Below are positions 1 to 10,835 of a stretch of DNA of 64,000 nucleotides, piece after piece (the stretch's first letter is position 1; every line of letters starts with the position of its first letter). The stretch spans positions 310,001 to 374,000 of the forward strand of contig CBDDDJ010000005.1 in the NCBI GenBank assembly GCA_965226475.1. Reading direction: 5' to 3'. This DNA is from JASLMY01 sp965226475 (GTDB lineage Bacteria; Pseudomonadota; Alphaproteobacteria; GCA-2731375). The notes under the pieces are model-generated. The model was given only the letters and a program-made list of their open reading frames with translations. It was not told where the DNA came from and did no database searches. The position numbers and the translations under genes are program-made.

Positions 1-431
1 GTGGCGAGGATGATGTACCTGGCCTCGATGTCCGCGATGGCCTTGCCGTCCTTCTCGACCGCCAGGCGCCCCTTGCCCGCCAGCCGGCCATGGCCGTCTA
101 TCACCGTGACCTTGTTCTTGCGCAGGAGGTGTTTGACGCCGGCGTTCAGTTGTCCCGCGACCTTACGGCTGCGCTTGACCACCTTGGCGATGTCGAAGCC
201 GATATTGTCGGCGGATAGACCGAACTCGTCCGCACGCCGCATCAGGTGATAGAGCTCGGACGTGCGGAGCAATGCCTTGGTGGGGATGCAGCCCCAGTTG
301 AGGCAGATGCCGCCCAGATGCTCCCGCTCGACGACGCAGGCCGTCAGGCCCAGCTGCGCCGCGCGGATGGCGGCGACATAGCCGCCCGGACCGCCGCCGA
401 CCACGGCAACGTCGAAACTCTGTTTGGTCAT
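1..431 (-). CDS. lpdA: Dihydrolipoyl dehydrogenase (E3), N-terminal part
   Basis: E3 flavoprotein of the pyruvate dehydrogenase complex; it reoxidises the dihydrolipoyl groups of E2 and E1-beta with NAD+. The frame opens at ATG 431-429 and runs off the left edge, giving 143 residues. A Rossmann FAD-binding motif (VVGGGPGGYVAAIRAAQLG) starts near residue 10 and the redox-active disulfide motif GGICLNWGCIPTK lies near residues 39-51. It is the last visible gene of the minus-strand pdhA-pdhB-pdhC-lpdA order, 156 bp after pdhC, a gap occupied by a strong hairpin. Family assignment is secure; completeness cannot be judged. Confidence 0.95.
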   Translation of the reverse strand, partial: MTKQSFDVAVVGGGPGGYVAAIRAAQLGLTACVVEREHLGGICLNWGCIPTKALLRTSELYHLMRRADEFGLSADNIGFDIAKVVKRSRKVAGQLNAGVKHLLRKNKVTVIDGHGRLAGKGRLAVEKDGKAIADIEARYIILA

Positions 432-475
432 GGCTACGGGCTCTCCGAGTATCGGCTATCAGAAGTCCGGGCCGC

Positions 476-551
476 CCCGCTCCCCCGGCCCAACCACCCG
501 TGGAGCGTACCCTTGGGGTGCCCTGGGGGGTGGCTGGGCCGGGGGAGCGGG
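476..551 (-). promoter_or_regulatory. Large intercistronic hairpin between pdhC and lpdA
   Basis: Arms at 476-499 and 528-551 are inverted complements over 24 positions with one exception, which becomes a G-U pair in the minus-strand transcript. The arms are very GC-rich and the 28-nt loop can fold further. No U-run follows, so it is not a standard intrinsic terminator. An mRNA-processing, stability or attenuation element, or a REP-like palindrome, is inferred from its position inside the operon just before lpdA. Confidence 0.75.
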
Positions 552-587
552 ACGGCCGGGGGGAGCCGTCATCCGTGACGGCCGGCA

Positions 588-1850
588 TTAGAGGAGCATG
601 GTCACCGGATCCTCGATCAGGCGTTTGACGGCGGCGAGATATTCCGCACCGATGGCGCCGTCGACCGCGCGGTGGTCGACCGACAGCGTCACGCTCATCA
701 CCGTGGCGACGGCCAACGCGCCGTCCTTTACCACCGGGCGCTCTTCGCCGGCCCCGACGGCAAGGATGCAGGCCTGCGGCGGGTTGATCACCGCCTCGAA
801 CTGCTTCACGCCATACATGCCGAGGTTGGAGATCGAGAAGGTGCCGCCGAGATAGTCCTCCGGCATCAACTTGCCTTCCTGGGCCTTGGCCGCCAGCGCC
901 TTCATCTCGCCCGAGATGGTCTCCAACCCCTTCTCGCCGGCATTCCGGATCACCGGCGTGATCAGGCCGCGCTCCGTCGCCACCGCGACTGAGATATCGG
1001 CCGAGTGATAGAGCTTCAAGCCCTCCTCGCCGTAGGAGGCGTTGGCCGCCGGCACCCGCTTCAGCGCGACGGCCACCGCCTTGATTACCAGGTCGTTGAC
1101 GGAAAGCCGGTAGGCGCCATCGGCCTTGTCGTTGAGCGATTTGCGCAAGGCCAGCAGCGCGTCCAACTCGCAGTCCACGGTCAGGTAGAAGTGCGGTACG
1201 GTCTGTTTCGATTCACTCAAGCGCCGCGCGATGGTCTTGCGCATCTGGCTCAACGGTTCGAGCGTGAAGGCCGGTTCGTGCGGACCGGCCGCGGCTGCGG
1301 TGGCCGCCGCGACGGCGGGCGCGGAGGCAAGCCGAGGCGTCATGGCGGCCTCGATATCCACCTTGACGATGCGCCCGCCGGGGCCGGAGCCGGAAATCAC
1401 TGTCAGATCCAGACCCGCCTGTGCCGCCATTCGGCGCGCCAGAGGGCTCGCCTTCACCCGTTCGCCCGACGCGGTAACCGGGGCTGGGGGCGCCTTGCCG
1501 TTACCGCCGCTGGCGCTCGGCGCCGGCGCCGGCGTGGCCGCCGGGGCAGGCGCCGCGGCGGGAGTTGCCACGGGGGCCGGCGCGGCGGGAATCGCGCCGG
1601 CGTCCTCGCCTTCTTCCAGCACGATCGCGATCGGCGTGTTGACCGCGACGCCCTCGGTCCCTTCCGGGATCAGGATTTGCGCCACCGTGCCCTCGTCGAT
1701 CGCCTCGACCTCCATGGTGGCTTTGTCGGTTTCGATCTCGGCGATGATGTCGCCGGAGGCGACGCTGTCGCCCTCCTTGACCATCCATTTGGCGAGCGTT
1801 CCTTCGGTCATGGTCGGAGACAGGGCCGGCATGGTGATGGTAATCGACAT
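588..1850 (-). CDS. pdhC: Pyruvate dehydrogenase E2, dihydrolipoamide acetyltransferase
   Basis: E2 core of the pyruvate dehydrogenase complex; it transfers acetyl groups from lipoyl to CoA. The 420-aa protein has one N-terminal lipoyl domain (lipoylated Lys in ETDKATMEVEA, near residue 43), an Ala/Pro-rich linker (about 82-125), a peripheral-subunit-binding domain (ASPLARRMAAQAGLD), and a C-terminal acyltransferase domain with the catalytic motif DHRAVDGAIGAEYL near the end. I chose ATG 1850 because GGGAGAA stands just upstream and the lipoyl domain begins at once (MSITITMPALSPTMTEGTLA); the frame is open 56 codons further upstream, but that part overlaps pdhB. It lies 43 bp downstream of pdhB. 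Confidence 0.96.
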   Translation of the reverse strand: MSITITMPALSPTMTEGTLAKWMVKEGDSVASGDIIAEIETDKATMEVEAIDEGTVAQILIPEGTEGVAVNTPIAIVLEEGEDAGAIPAAPAPVATPAAAPAPAATPAPAPSASGGNGKAPPAPVTASGERVKASPLARRMAAQAGLDLTVISGSGPGGRIVKVDIEAAMTPRLASAPAVAAATAAAAGPHEPAFTLEPLSQMRKTIARRLSESKQTVPHFYLTVDCELDALLALRKSLNDKADGAYRLSVNDLVIKAVAVALKRVPAANASYGEEGLKLYHSADISVAVATERGLITPVIRNAGEKGLETISGEMKALAAKAQEGKLMPEDYLGGTFSISNLGMYGVKQFEAVINPPQACILAVGAGEERPVVKDGALAVATVMSVTLSVDHRAVDGAIGAEYLAAVKRLIEDPVTMLL

Positions 1851-1893
1851 GGCAGTTCTCCCCGTGCGCGGCCGTTCGCGCCGCGCGATCTTG

Positions 1894-3261
<1,368 letters not shown>

Positions 3262-3298
3262 GGCTCGTCTTTACTTCCGGCCCGGCGCGTCGGCGCGA

Positions 3299-4309
3299 TC
3301 AGGCCTCGAGCAGGACGTCGGTGTAGAGTTCATCCACCGCCGGCTCGGGACTATTCTGGGCGAACTCGGCCGCTTCGGTGACGACCTTCTTAATGTCGCG
3401 GTCGATGCCCTTCAACAACACCTCGTCGGAATGCGCGCCGGCCACCAGGAATTCCCGCATGCGGTCGATCGGGTCACGCTCGCTGCGCACCCTCTGCACC
3501 TCTTCCTTGGTGCGATACTTGGCCGGATCGGACATGGAATGGCCGCGGTAACGATAGGTCTTCATCTCCAGGATGAAGGGGCCTCGGCCGCTACGCGCCC
3601 AGGCCACCGCCTCCTCGCCCGCCGCCTTCACCGCGAGCACGTCCATGCCGTCCACCTGCTGGCCCGGGATGCCGAAGCTTTCGCCGCGCCGGGACAATTC
3701 CGTTTGCGCGGAGGAGCGCTGAACAGAGGTGCCCATGGCGTACTGGTTGTTTTCGATGATGTAGACGACGGGGAGCTTCCACAGTTCAGCCATGTTGAAA
3801 GATTCGTAGACTTGGCCCTGGTTGGCCGAACCGTCGCCAAAATAGGTGAGGCAGACCCGGTCGGTCTGGCGGTACTTGAGGCCGAAGGCGATCCCCGTCC
3901 CGAGCGGCACCTGCGCTCCGACGATGCCGTGCCCGCCGAAGAAGCTCTCTTCCCGGCTGAACATGTGCATCGAGCCGCCCTTGCCCTTGGAATAGCCGCC
4001 GATCCGGCCGGTGAGTTCCGCCATCACGCCCTTGGGCGCCATGGCGCAGGCCAGCATGTGGCCATGATCGCGGTAGCTGGTGATGACCGCATCGCCTTCG
4101 CCGATCACCGCCTGCATGCCGACGACGACGGCTTCCTGACCGATATAGAGATGGCAGAAACCACCGATCAGGCCCATGCCGTAAAGCTGTCCCGCCTTCT
4201 CCTCGAAGCGGCGGATCAGCAACATGTCATGGTAATATTTCAGCAGTTCCTCGGTCGCGGGGACCGGTCTGGGTTCGTCGAGTTTGCGTTTTCGCCGGGT
4301 CCTGGCCAT
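3299..4309 (-). CDS. pdhA: Pyruvate dehydrogenase E1 alpha
   Basis: Alpha subunit of E1, which decarboxylates pyruvate on thiamine diphosphate. The 336-aa product has the ThDP/Mg motif GDGSANQGQVYESFNMA ... ENNQYAMGT and the phosphorylation-loop-like region YRYRGHSMSDPAKYR. The start at 4309 (MARTRRKRKLDEP) has GGAGGGG directly upstream; an in-frame ATG 35 codons earlier would add an atypical N-terminus. It is the first gene of the pdhA-pdhB-pdhC-lpdA unit, preceded by 317 bp containing a palindrome that could carry the operon promoter and operator. Confidence 0.96.
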   Translation of the reverse strand: MARTRRKRKLDEPRPVPATEELLKYYHDMLLIRRFEEKAGQLYGMGLIGGFCHLYIGQEAVVVGMQAVIGEGDAVITSYRDHGHMLACAMAPKGVMAELTGRIGGYSKGKGGSMHMFSREESFFGGHGIVGAQVPLGTGIAFGLKYRQTDRVCLTYFGDGSANQGQVYESFNMAELWKLPVVYIIENNQYAMGTSVQRSSAQTELSRRGESFGIPGQQVDGMDVLAVKAAGEEAVAWARSGRGPFILEMKTYRYRGHSMSDPAKYRTKEEVQRVRSERDPIDRMREFLVAGAHSDEVLLKGIDRDIKKVVTEAAEFAQNSPEPAVDELYTDVLLEA

Positions 4310-4626
4310 CACCCCTCCGAAGATCCACGCCGCCGATGGCGTCGCGACACCCTGGTATCGATGCTTCCCGGCCGAGCAACCGGGGAATGACCAGCGCGTC
4401 AGATGAGATATCATCCCTTCTCGGCGTGGTTAAATCAAGCAGGGAAAACGTCGTAATTTCAACGGATTATTGAGATTAACCGATCGTCGGTTAAATAAGA
4501 GAATTCATCGTCCCGCCAACCATTGCGAATCCACCCGCGCGGCCAAGCACTTAACGGCGAAGCGGCATCCTTTTGCCCAGGCCGATCAAAAAATCTCGCG
4601 GAATCGTGAAATTTCCGCCCTGGGCC
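4310..4626 (-). promoter_or_regulatory. pdhA upstream region with perfect palindrome
   Basis: This 317-bp gap between ftsB and pdhA has no credible gene. It holds a perfect inverted repeat TTAACCGA-TCG-TCGGTTAA at 4476-4494, and a related half-site GGTTAAAT recurs at 4428-4435, nearer pdhA. The stretch is AT-richer than its surroundings. The sequence shows the palindrome; its role as a transcription-factor operator for the pdh operon is an inference. Confidence 0.6.
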
Positions 4627-4938
4627 TCAATCGAGATAGATCAACACCTCGTTCGGGTGCGCGAGGCCGAGGATCCGCCGGGTCTGCTCGTCCAGCATGT
4701 CGGGTTCGACATGATCTGGATGCAGCAGGGCCACCCGGGCCTCGCTCGCCCGTTTCTCGGCCGCGACGGTTCGCAATTCGACTTCGGCGCGCTCGACCTT
4801 CAGCGAGAGGCGCGCATAGGCGATCAGGCCACGTTGTCCCTGAATTGCGTGGTAGGCGAAATAGGTGGCGATCAGCAACAGCAGCGTGGGGGGTATGAGC
4901 GCCCGACCGCGTCGTCTTATGGCGAACCAGAACTCCAT
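4627..4938 (-). CDS. FtsB/DivIC-like septum formation initiator
   Basis: Small bitopic cell-division protein of the FtsB/DivIC (septum formation initiator) family, which bridges FtsL and FtsQ at the division site. The 103-aa product has a short basic cytoplasmic start, one transmembrane helix (about residues 14-31, LIPPTLLLLIATYFAYHAIQ), and a coiled coil (about 40-72, rich in Leu, Glu and Ala). The downstream segment PDMLDEQTRRILGLAHPNE is the usual end of the family. Its place between eno and pdhA matches the conserved alphaproteobacterial order. Sequence conservation is low in this family, so the call rests on architecture plus synteny. Confidence 0.85.
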   Translation of the reverse strand: MEFWFAIRRRGRALIPPTLLLLIATYFAYHAIQGQRGLIAYARLSLKVERAEVELRTVAAEKRASEARVALLHPDHVEPDMLDEQTRRILGLAHPNEVLIYLD

Positions 4939-5019
4939 GATTCGTCAGGGAATCACGTTCCGCCCGGGTGGATCAAGCGAAAATTCGTAATATGCCCTCC
5001 CCCGACCCCGACGATCCGA

Positions 5020-6294
5020 TCAGCGACCCAGCGCGGCCCGACCCGCATAGCGGGCCTGGTCGCCCAGCATTTCCTCGATCCGGAGCAGCTGATTGTACTT
5101 GGCCAGGCGGTCCGAGCGGGCGAGCGAACCGGTCTTGATTTGTCCGCAATTGGTGGCGACGGCGAGGTCGGCGATGGTCGCGTCTTCCGTTTCGCCGGAA
5201 CGGTGCGACATCACCGCCCGGTAGGCGGCGCGATGCGCGGCCTCCACCGCCTCCAGCGTTTCGGTCAGCGTGCCGATCTGGTTGACCTTGACCAGAATCG
5301 CGTTGGCGACGCCCCGGGCGATGCCGTCGGCGAGGCGCCCGGGATTGGTGACGAAAAGGTCGTCGCCGACCAGCTGCACCTCGCCCCCGATCGCCGCCGT
5401 CAGTTGGGCCCAGCCCTCCCAGTCGTCCTCCGCCATGCCGTCCTCGATCGAGCGGATGGGATAGGCCTGAACCAGGTCTTGGTAATATTCGACCATGGCG
5501 CCAGGCTCGAGTTCCTTCCCCTCCCCCGCCAGCACGTAGCGCCCGTCGGCATGGAACTCCGTCGCCGCCGAGTCGAGCGCCAGCACGACGTCGCTTCCCG
5601 CTTCCAGGCCCGTCTCGCCGATCGCCGCCATGACGAAATCCAGCGCCTCGCGCGTGCCGGACAGCGCCGGGGCGAAGCCGCCCTCGTCGCCGACGTTGGT
5701 GTTGTGGCCAGCCGCCTTCAGGCGGGCGCGGAGCGCGTGGAAGACTTCCGCGCCCTGGCGCAGCGCCTCGGAGAAACTTTCCGCCGCCACCGGCATGATC
5801 ATGAATTCCTGGATATCGATCGGGTTGTCGGCGTGCGCGCCACCATTGAGGATATTCATCATCGGCACCGGCAGCACGCAGGCATTCACGCCGCCGACAT
5901 AGCGATAGAGCGGCAGGCCCGAGGCCTCCGCCGACGCCTTGGCCGCGGCGAGGCTGAGGCCGAGGATCGCGTTGGCGCCGAGGCGCGACTTGTCGGCCGT
6001 GCCGTCGAGTTCGATCATGGCCCGGTCGAGGGCGACCTGGTCGCTCGCGTCGAGGCCGGCGAGCGCATCGTAAAGCTCGCCGTTCACCGCCTCGACGGCG
6101 CCCCGTACCCCCTTGCCGCCATAGCGCGCGCCGCCGTCGCGCCGCTCGACCGCCTCGTGCGCGCCGGTGGAGGCGCCGGATGGCACGCCCGCCCGCCCGA
6201 AGGCGCCGCTCTCCAGCAGCACATCGACCTCGACGGTCGGGTTGCCGCGACTGTCCAGGATCTCGCGGGCGCGAATGTTGACGATGGCGGTCAT
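5020..6294 (-). CDS. eno: Enolase
   Basis: Glycolytic 2-phosphoglycerate dehydratase, 424 aa, normal length. Visible family features are the N-terminal REILDSRGNPTVEVDVLLESG, the substrate loop GASTGAHEAVERRDG, GDEGGFAPAL, the Mg-binding SIEDGMAEDDWEGW and GDDLFVTNP, the catalytic Lys in ILVKVNQIGTLTET, and SHRSGETED. In bacteria it may also sit in the RNA degradosome. It lies 81 bp upstream of ftsB and 55 bp downstream of pyrG on the same strand. Confidence 0.98.
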   Translation of the reverse strand: MTAIVNIRAREILDSRGNPTVEVDVLLESGAFGRAGVPSGASTGAHEAVERRDGGARYGGKGVRGAVEAVNGELYDALAGLDASDQVALDRAMIELDGTADKSRLGANAILGLSLAAAKASAEASGLPLYRYVGGVNACVLPVPMMNILNGGAHADNPIDIQEFMIMPVAAESFSEALRQGAEVFHALRARLKAAGHNTNVGDEGGFAPALSGTREALDFVMAAIGETGLEAGSDVVLALDSAATEFHADGRYVLAGEGKELEPGAMVEYYQDLVQAYPIRSIEDGMAEDDWEGWAQLTAAIGGEVQLVGDDLFVTNPGRLADGIARGVANAILVKVNQIGTLTETLEAVEAAHRAAYRAVMSHRSGETEDATIADLAVATNCGQIKTGSLARSDRLAKYNQLLRIEEMLGDQARYAGRAALGR

Positions 6295-6349
6295 GCCGGT
6301 ACCTCGTGTCCGATGGGCTCGGTGGTGGCGTCGAAGGCGCGCTCCGGCT

Positions 6350-7975
6350 TCAAACCAGTCGGGAATGGGCGACCGCGGCCTCGATGAAGGCCGCGAACAG
6401 CGGGTGGGGATCGAACGGCTTGGACTTCAGTTCGGGGTGGAACTGGACACCTATGAACCAGGGATGCTCGTCGAGTTCGACGATCTCGGGCAGCACGCCG
6501 TCGGGCGAGAGGCCGGAGAACCTGAGGCCCGCCGTCTCCAGCCGCTGGCGGTAGTTGACGTTGACCTCGTAGCGATGGCGGTGGCGTTCCTGGATCACGG
6601 AATCGCCATAGATGCGGGCGACCCGGCTCTCGGGCGCGATCCGGCATTCGTATCGGCCGAGCCGCATGGTGCCGCCGAGGTCGCCGCCCTCCTCGCGCCG
6701 CTCGGTCTCGTTGCCGCGCGTCCATTCGGTCAGCAGGCCGACGACGCTGTCCTGGCAGGGCCCGAACTCGGACGAGCTGGCGCTCGGCAGGCCCCCCAGG
6801 TTCCGCGCCACCTCGATTACCGCCATCTGCATGCCGAAGCAGATGCCGAGAAAGGGTACCTCGCGTTCCCGCGCAAAGGTGATGGAGTGAATTTTGCCCT
6901 CCGAGCCCCGTTCGCCGAAGCCGCCGGGCACCAGGATGCCGCTGACGCCATCGAGGTGATGGATCGCCTCGTCCGTCTCGAAGACCTCGCTGTCGATCCA
7001 TTCCACGCCGACGCCGACGTTGTTGGCGATGCCACCGTGGGTCAACGCCTCGGCGAGCGACTTGTAGGCATCCTTCAGGTCGGTGTATTTGCCGACGATG
7101 GCGATCTTCACCTCGCCCTCCGGCGCCAGCACCTTGGCGCAGATCTCTTCCCAGCGCGAGAGGTCCGGGGTCTCGTCGGCGAGGCCGAAGCGTTTCAACA
7201 CCTGGGTGTCCAGCCCCTCGGCGTGATAGCTGAGTGGCACCTCGTAGATCGAGCGGGCGTCGAGCGCCTGCACCACAGCTTCCGCCGGCACGTTGCAGAA
7301 GAGCGCGATCTTGCGCCGCTCCGCTTCCGGCACCTCGCGGTCGGCGCGGCAGAGCAGCACGTCCGGCTGGATGCCGATCGAGCGCAGCTCCTTCACCGAG
7401 TGCTGCGTCGGCTTGGTCTTCAGCTCGCCCGCGGCCGCGATGTAGGGCACCAGCGTCACGTGGATGAAGAGCACCCGTTCACGCCCCAGCTCGTTGCCGA
7501 TCTGGCGGATCGCCTCCAGGAAGGGCAGGCTCTCGATGTCGCCGACGGTGCCGCCGATCTCGCAGAGGAGGAAATCGACGTCGCCGGTATCGGAGAGGAC
7601 GAACTGCTTGATCGCGTCGGTCACGTGCGGGATCACCTGCACCGTGCCGCCCAAATAGTCGCCGCGCCGCTCGCGCTTCAGGATCTGCTGGTAGATCCGC
7701 CCGGTGGTGATGTTGTCGCCCCGATTGCAGGCGACGCCGGTGAACCGCTCGTAATGGCCGAGGTCGAGGTCGGTCTCGGCGCCGTCGTCGGTGACGTAGA
7801 CCTCGCCGTGCTGGATCGGGCTCATGGTTCCCGGGTCGACGTTGAGGTAGGGGTCGAGCTTGCGCAGGCGGACCGTATGGCCGCGCGCCTGCAGCAAGGC
7901 GCCCAGTGCCGCCGTCGCCAAGCCCTTACCCAGTGAAGAGACCACGCCGCCAGTGATGAATATGAACCGCGTCAT
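6350..7975 (-). CDS. pyrG: CTP synthase
   Basis: Converts UTP to CTP using glutamine and ATP. The 541-aa protein has the N-terminal synthetase domain (FIFITGGVVSSLGKGLATAAL, LDPYLNVDPGTMSP, GETETDLDLGHYERF-like region) and a C-terminal class I glutamine amidotransferase domain. The nucleophile Cys is in FLGICFGMQ (Phe replaces the usual Leu after Cys), and the His/Glu dyad is in the final VQFHPELKS. It lies between secG and eno, a conserved alphaproteobacterial order. Confidence 0.98.
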   Translation of the reverse strand: MTRFIFITGGVVSSLGKGLATAALGALLQARGHTVRLRKLDPYLNVDPGTMSPIQHGEVYVTDDGAETDLDLGHYERFTGVACNRGDNITTGRIYQQILKRERRGDYLGGTVQVIPHVTDAIKQFVLSDTGDVDFLLCEIGGTVGDIESLPFLEAIRQIGNELGRERVLFIHVTLVPYIAAAGELKTKPTQHSVKELRSIGIQPDVLLCRADREVPEAERRKIALFCNVPAEAVVQALDARSIYEVPLSYHAEGLDTQVLKRFGLADETPDLSRWEEICAKVLAPEGEVKIAIVGKYTDLKDAYKSLAEALTHGGIANNVGVGVEWIDSEVFETDEAIHHLDGVSGILVPGGFGERGSEGKIHSITFAREREVPFLGICFGMQMAVIEVARNLGGLPSASSSEFGPCQDSVVGLLTEWTRGNETERREEGGDLGGTMRLGRYECRIAPESRVARIYGDSVIQERHRHRYEVNVNYRQRLETAGLRFSGLSPDGVLPEIVELDEHPWFIGVQFHPELKSKPFDPHPLFAAFIEAAVAHSRLV

Positions 7976-8065
7976 GGACCTCGATCATAAAGGTCCAGGC
8001 GGCCGGGCCCAAGCAAAACCGAAACCGCCCACGCGGAATGCCGGATTTCGGCCCGTTTCACCAAG

Positions 8066-8386
8066 CTACTCGCTCTTCGGAACCCGCGGCCCGCTCGCCG
8101 GTTCTTCCTGATTCGCGGCGCCACCCACGATATCGCCGGAGATCGATCGCCGCTCGCCCGTGGCGCCGGCCAGGATCGTCAGCAGAATCGAGGTCGCCAT
8201 GAAGCCGGCCGCCAGCCCCGCCGTCGCCTTGGTGAGGAAGTTGCCGGCGGCCCGGCCGCTGACCAATCCGCCGAAGTTGCCACTGCCGCCGATCCCGAGC
8301 GCCCCGCCCTCGCTGCGCTGCATCAACACCAGCGCGACGATCAGTACCGCCAGGATCAGATGGATCACGGTGATGACTTCGATCAT
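8066..8386 (-). CDS. secG: Protein translocase subunit SecG
   Basis: Small inner-membrane subunit of the SecYEG translocon, 106 aa. It has two transmembrane segments (about residues 2-20 and 53-73) flanking the conserved cytoplasmic loop VLMQRSEGGALGIGGSGNFGG. The C-terminal tail is hydrophilic and variable, as in other members. It is 90 bp upstream of pyrG on the same strand. The usual alphaproteobacterial upstream neighbour tpiA is absent; about 1.6 kb without a recognisable gene precedes it. Confidence 0.95.
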   Translation of the reverse strand: MIEVITVIHLILAVLIVALVLMQRSEGGALGIGGSGNFGGLVSGRAAGNFLTKATAGLAAGFMATSILLTILAGATGERRSISGDIVGGAANQEEPASGPRVPKSE

Positions 8387-9590
8387 GACCTGTTCGCCGA
8401 TCTATGCGTTTCGGACCCGGCCGGGATGGGGTCGGCGGCGCCGCTTTTACACCAGGGGGCGCCGGGGCGCCAGTGGAATGGTGGCCGCCGTCGTTCCCCG
8501 CGAGGTCCCCAATCCCTTCCACCCCGTCTTTCCGGCCACGACGATCATTGGCCGCCCGCTCGCGGGCGGCCGTCGAGAGCGGCGGCCCGGGCGCCGAGGC
8601 CGTGTTCCGCGTCGGGGGGCAGGCCTACTTTTGCCGTGTTTTCAAGCCTCGTCGGTGAAAACCTCGTCATTTCCCGCGCCCCGGCGCCATCGGCGGGGCG
8701 CGATCGGGCCGCGCGGCATGCCCGCCCGGCGCGAATTCCCTGACCATGACATGGCACCCGGCGTGGCCTGGCGCAAGGCGGGAGCGCAGGCCGCGGCCGG
8801 GTGCGCCGGAGACCCGTCGCGGGGCGCGAAAACTCGTCGGATTCAGCCCTTTGTCCGCGCCGGCGGACGCGCCCGGAGGCGCGGAGCCAGGCGCCGGGCG
8901 GGGCTCGGACGGGGCGGCGCGCGCGCCGGGTCCGGGGCGAGCCGCCGGCGGGGGTCGGGGGATCGATTTCGGGGCCCGTCCGCGCGCCATTTGAGGTAGG
9001 CCTCGGGTAGGCCTCGGGTAGGCTTGGTGTTGGTCTGGACATGGCCCGACCCCGGCCTCGCGCCGGCCCGATTTTCCGCTCCCGCCCGGGGCATCGCGCG
9101 GGGTGGGGCCGGCGTTTCGCCCGGCGGATTTCGTTCGACGGGGCGCAACACCGCCGACGGGCGATCCGCCGCGCGGACGCGGAAAGGCCTCGCCGTGACA
9201 TCACCCGTGGTGGCGGCGGCGCGATGGCGGGCGCGGCGCGCCCGTGCCGGCGGCCGGCGAGGGGTTGGACCCCCGGTCATATCCCTCCGGGGGAGCCACA
9301 TGGTGCGATGCAACCGAATTGGAGACGGCGGGCACGAGAGGTTCTCCGGGGCCTCGCGAGACGCCAGGGACCATCGCCGGGCCGGCAAGGGGCCGAGGGG
9401 AGAGGTGGGTTTGATCCCGATGGGCGAGGGGCGCGCGCCCGACCGGCCGCAACAGAAACCACGAGAAGCATGGAAGGCGACGCCGCGGCGGAGGACCAAG
9501 GCAAGGAAGTGACACCGGTGGCAATCGGGCCGGCGGAGAGGGAAGATGATTGGGACCGCAAGCTATCGCCTAATGGGTGACCCCTTGGTT
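8387..9590. other. GC-rich stretch without a supported gene
   Basis: Open frames occur in all six frames because of extreme GC content, but their products are Arg/Pro/Gly/Ala-rich and match no family I recognise. None shows a convincing ribosome site with a plausible domain. I see no tRNA or rRNA. A short tandem repeat sits at 8995-9027. Read as non-coding, or as a decayed region between housekeeping genes and the accessory island. Confidence 0.6.
8995..9027. repeat. 11-bp tandem repeat, three units
   Basis: Three consecutive units of GGTAGGCCTCG (the third is GGTAGGCTTGG) at 8995-9005, 9006-9016 and 9017-9027. Nothing indicates a function; it could vary in copy number. Confidence 0.85.
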
Positions 9591-10047
9591 ACGAAGCGAT
9601 CTCGACATTGCGCGGTGACGGCCCGAGAAAATTCAACATTCAAGACCTGACCCGTCACTCCGCCGGAAAGGGTGGCGACCATTATGGAGAATCGGGGTTA
9701 AATTGGCGGTCTAACTAAAACGGCCCGATAAAATACCCTGGAAGAATGGAGTTCCCTTGACAGCAGAGTCGAAATATAATATCCGTGATGTTTGAGCTTA
9801 TCTGGGACAAGGACTTGGAACTTGTCTGGAAGAAGTTGGCTTTGATGTTCCTCGGCGTGGGCGATCTTTTTATCGTTCCGTTCAAGGTTGACGGCGTCGT
9901 GGATCAGTATCTTCAATTTGATTTGTGCGCCCGGAACGACGGCGGGAGAACGAGGTGCGGTGGCTGGTCAGCGGCTTGGCGCCGAAGCGGTCGCGGATCG
10001 GTGTTGCCGGGCCCCACCGACCCATTGCATTCGCATTGGCAAACGAT
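9591..10047. other. Lower-GC intergenic stretch before the methyltransferase
   Basis: Base composition drops here relative to the housekeeping side. A phrase near 9627-9653 (core AACATTCAAGACCTGACCCG) resembles one at 47968-47991. A TTGACA hexamer at 9757-9762 and TATAAT at 9775-9780 are only 12 bp apart, too close for a normal sigma-70 promoter. Short frames over 9698-9916 (minus) and 9785-10054 (plus) have somewhat protein-like composition but match nothing I recognise. No gene is called. Confidence 0.5.
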
Positions 10048-10835
10048 ATGCTGAGTATTGTGGATATTGCGCCGCTGATTCGAGATCCAGTGTCTCGGGA
10101 TCAAGTTGTACTGGAGGACGGCGCGTTCACCGTGCCGGCGACCGGAATACGCTATTGTCGCGAGGGGAACTTCGTCGATTTCGTCGGCAACGAGGAGACC
10201 AAGTCGTCACAGGAGCACTACGAAGTGTTTCCGTTCGATACGGTTGACTGGACCGACCGCGAGAGCCGCCTTCTGTCGGTAGAGGCGGAATTGCGCGAGT
10301 TCATTCCAACATTACCCGTCGAGTCTATCGGTTTCGACGTGGGTTGCGGACCGGGCCGAATTACTGTCGCTCTGCATGAGGCGGGCTGTAACGTAATCGC
10401 GGTCGACCTTAGCCGGGTAGCACTCGACATGCTTGCCCAGCACGTCGATGTTCCGAGATTACGCGCCAACGGCCTCAACTTGCCCCTTTTCGACAATATT
10501 GCCGACTGGGTGATCTCAACCGGTGTCGTTCATCACACGCCCGATCCTCGCCAGGCGATCGCCGAGCTCTGCCGCATTCTGAAACCCGGCGGGCGGCTCT
10601 ATTTGCGCCTGTTGAACCGTTATGGTTACTACGCCTTCATGTACGGCGTCCTCGGCGGCGCCATGCGGGCGCTTCGCCGCTCGGGCGTTGCTGGGCGATG
10701 CTTCGTCAACGGCGTGGCCCGGCCTATATACAAGCTAGTGCGCGGCCGTGTCGGCGGCGGTCCAGTGCCAAAGGACAAGCTCGATGCACTCTTCGAGAAC
10801 TATTTCATGAAAGACACGGTAACCCTCGTGACTAA

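Noticed and set aside
8545..9204. Several overlapping ORFs of 100-220 codons between secG and 9.6 kb
   Set aside because: All six frames are open because of GC content; products are low-complexity Arg/Pro/Ala with no family match.
9757..9780. TTGACA ... TATAAT promoter upstream of the methyltransferase
   Set aside because: Spacer is only 12 bp, incompatible with normal sigma-70 promoters.
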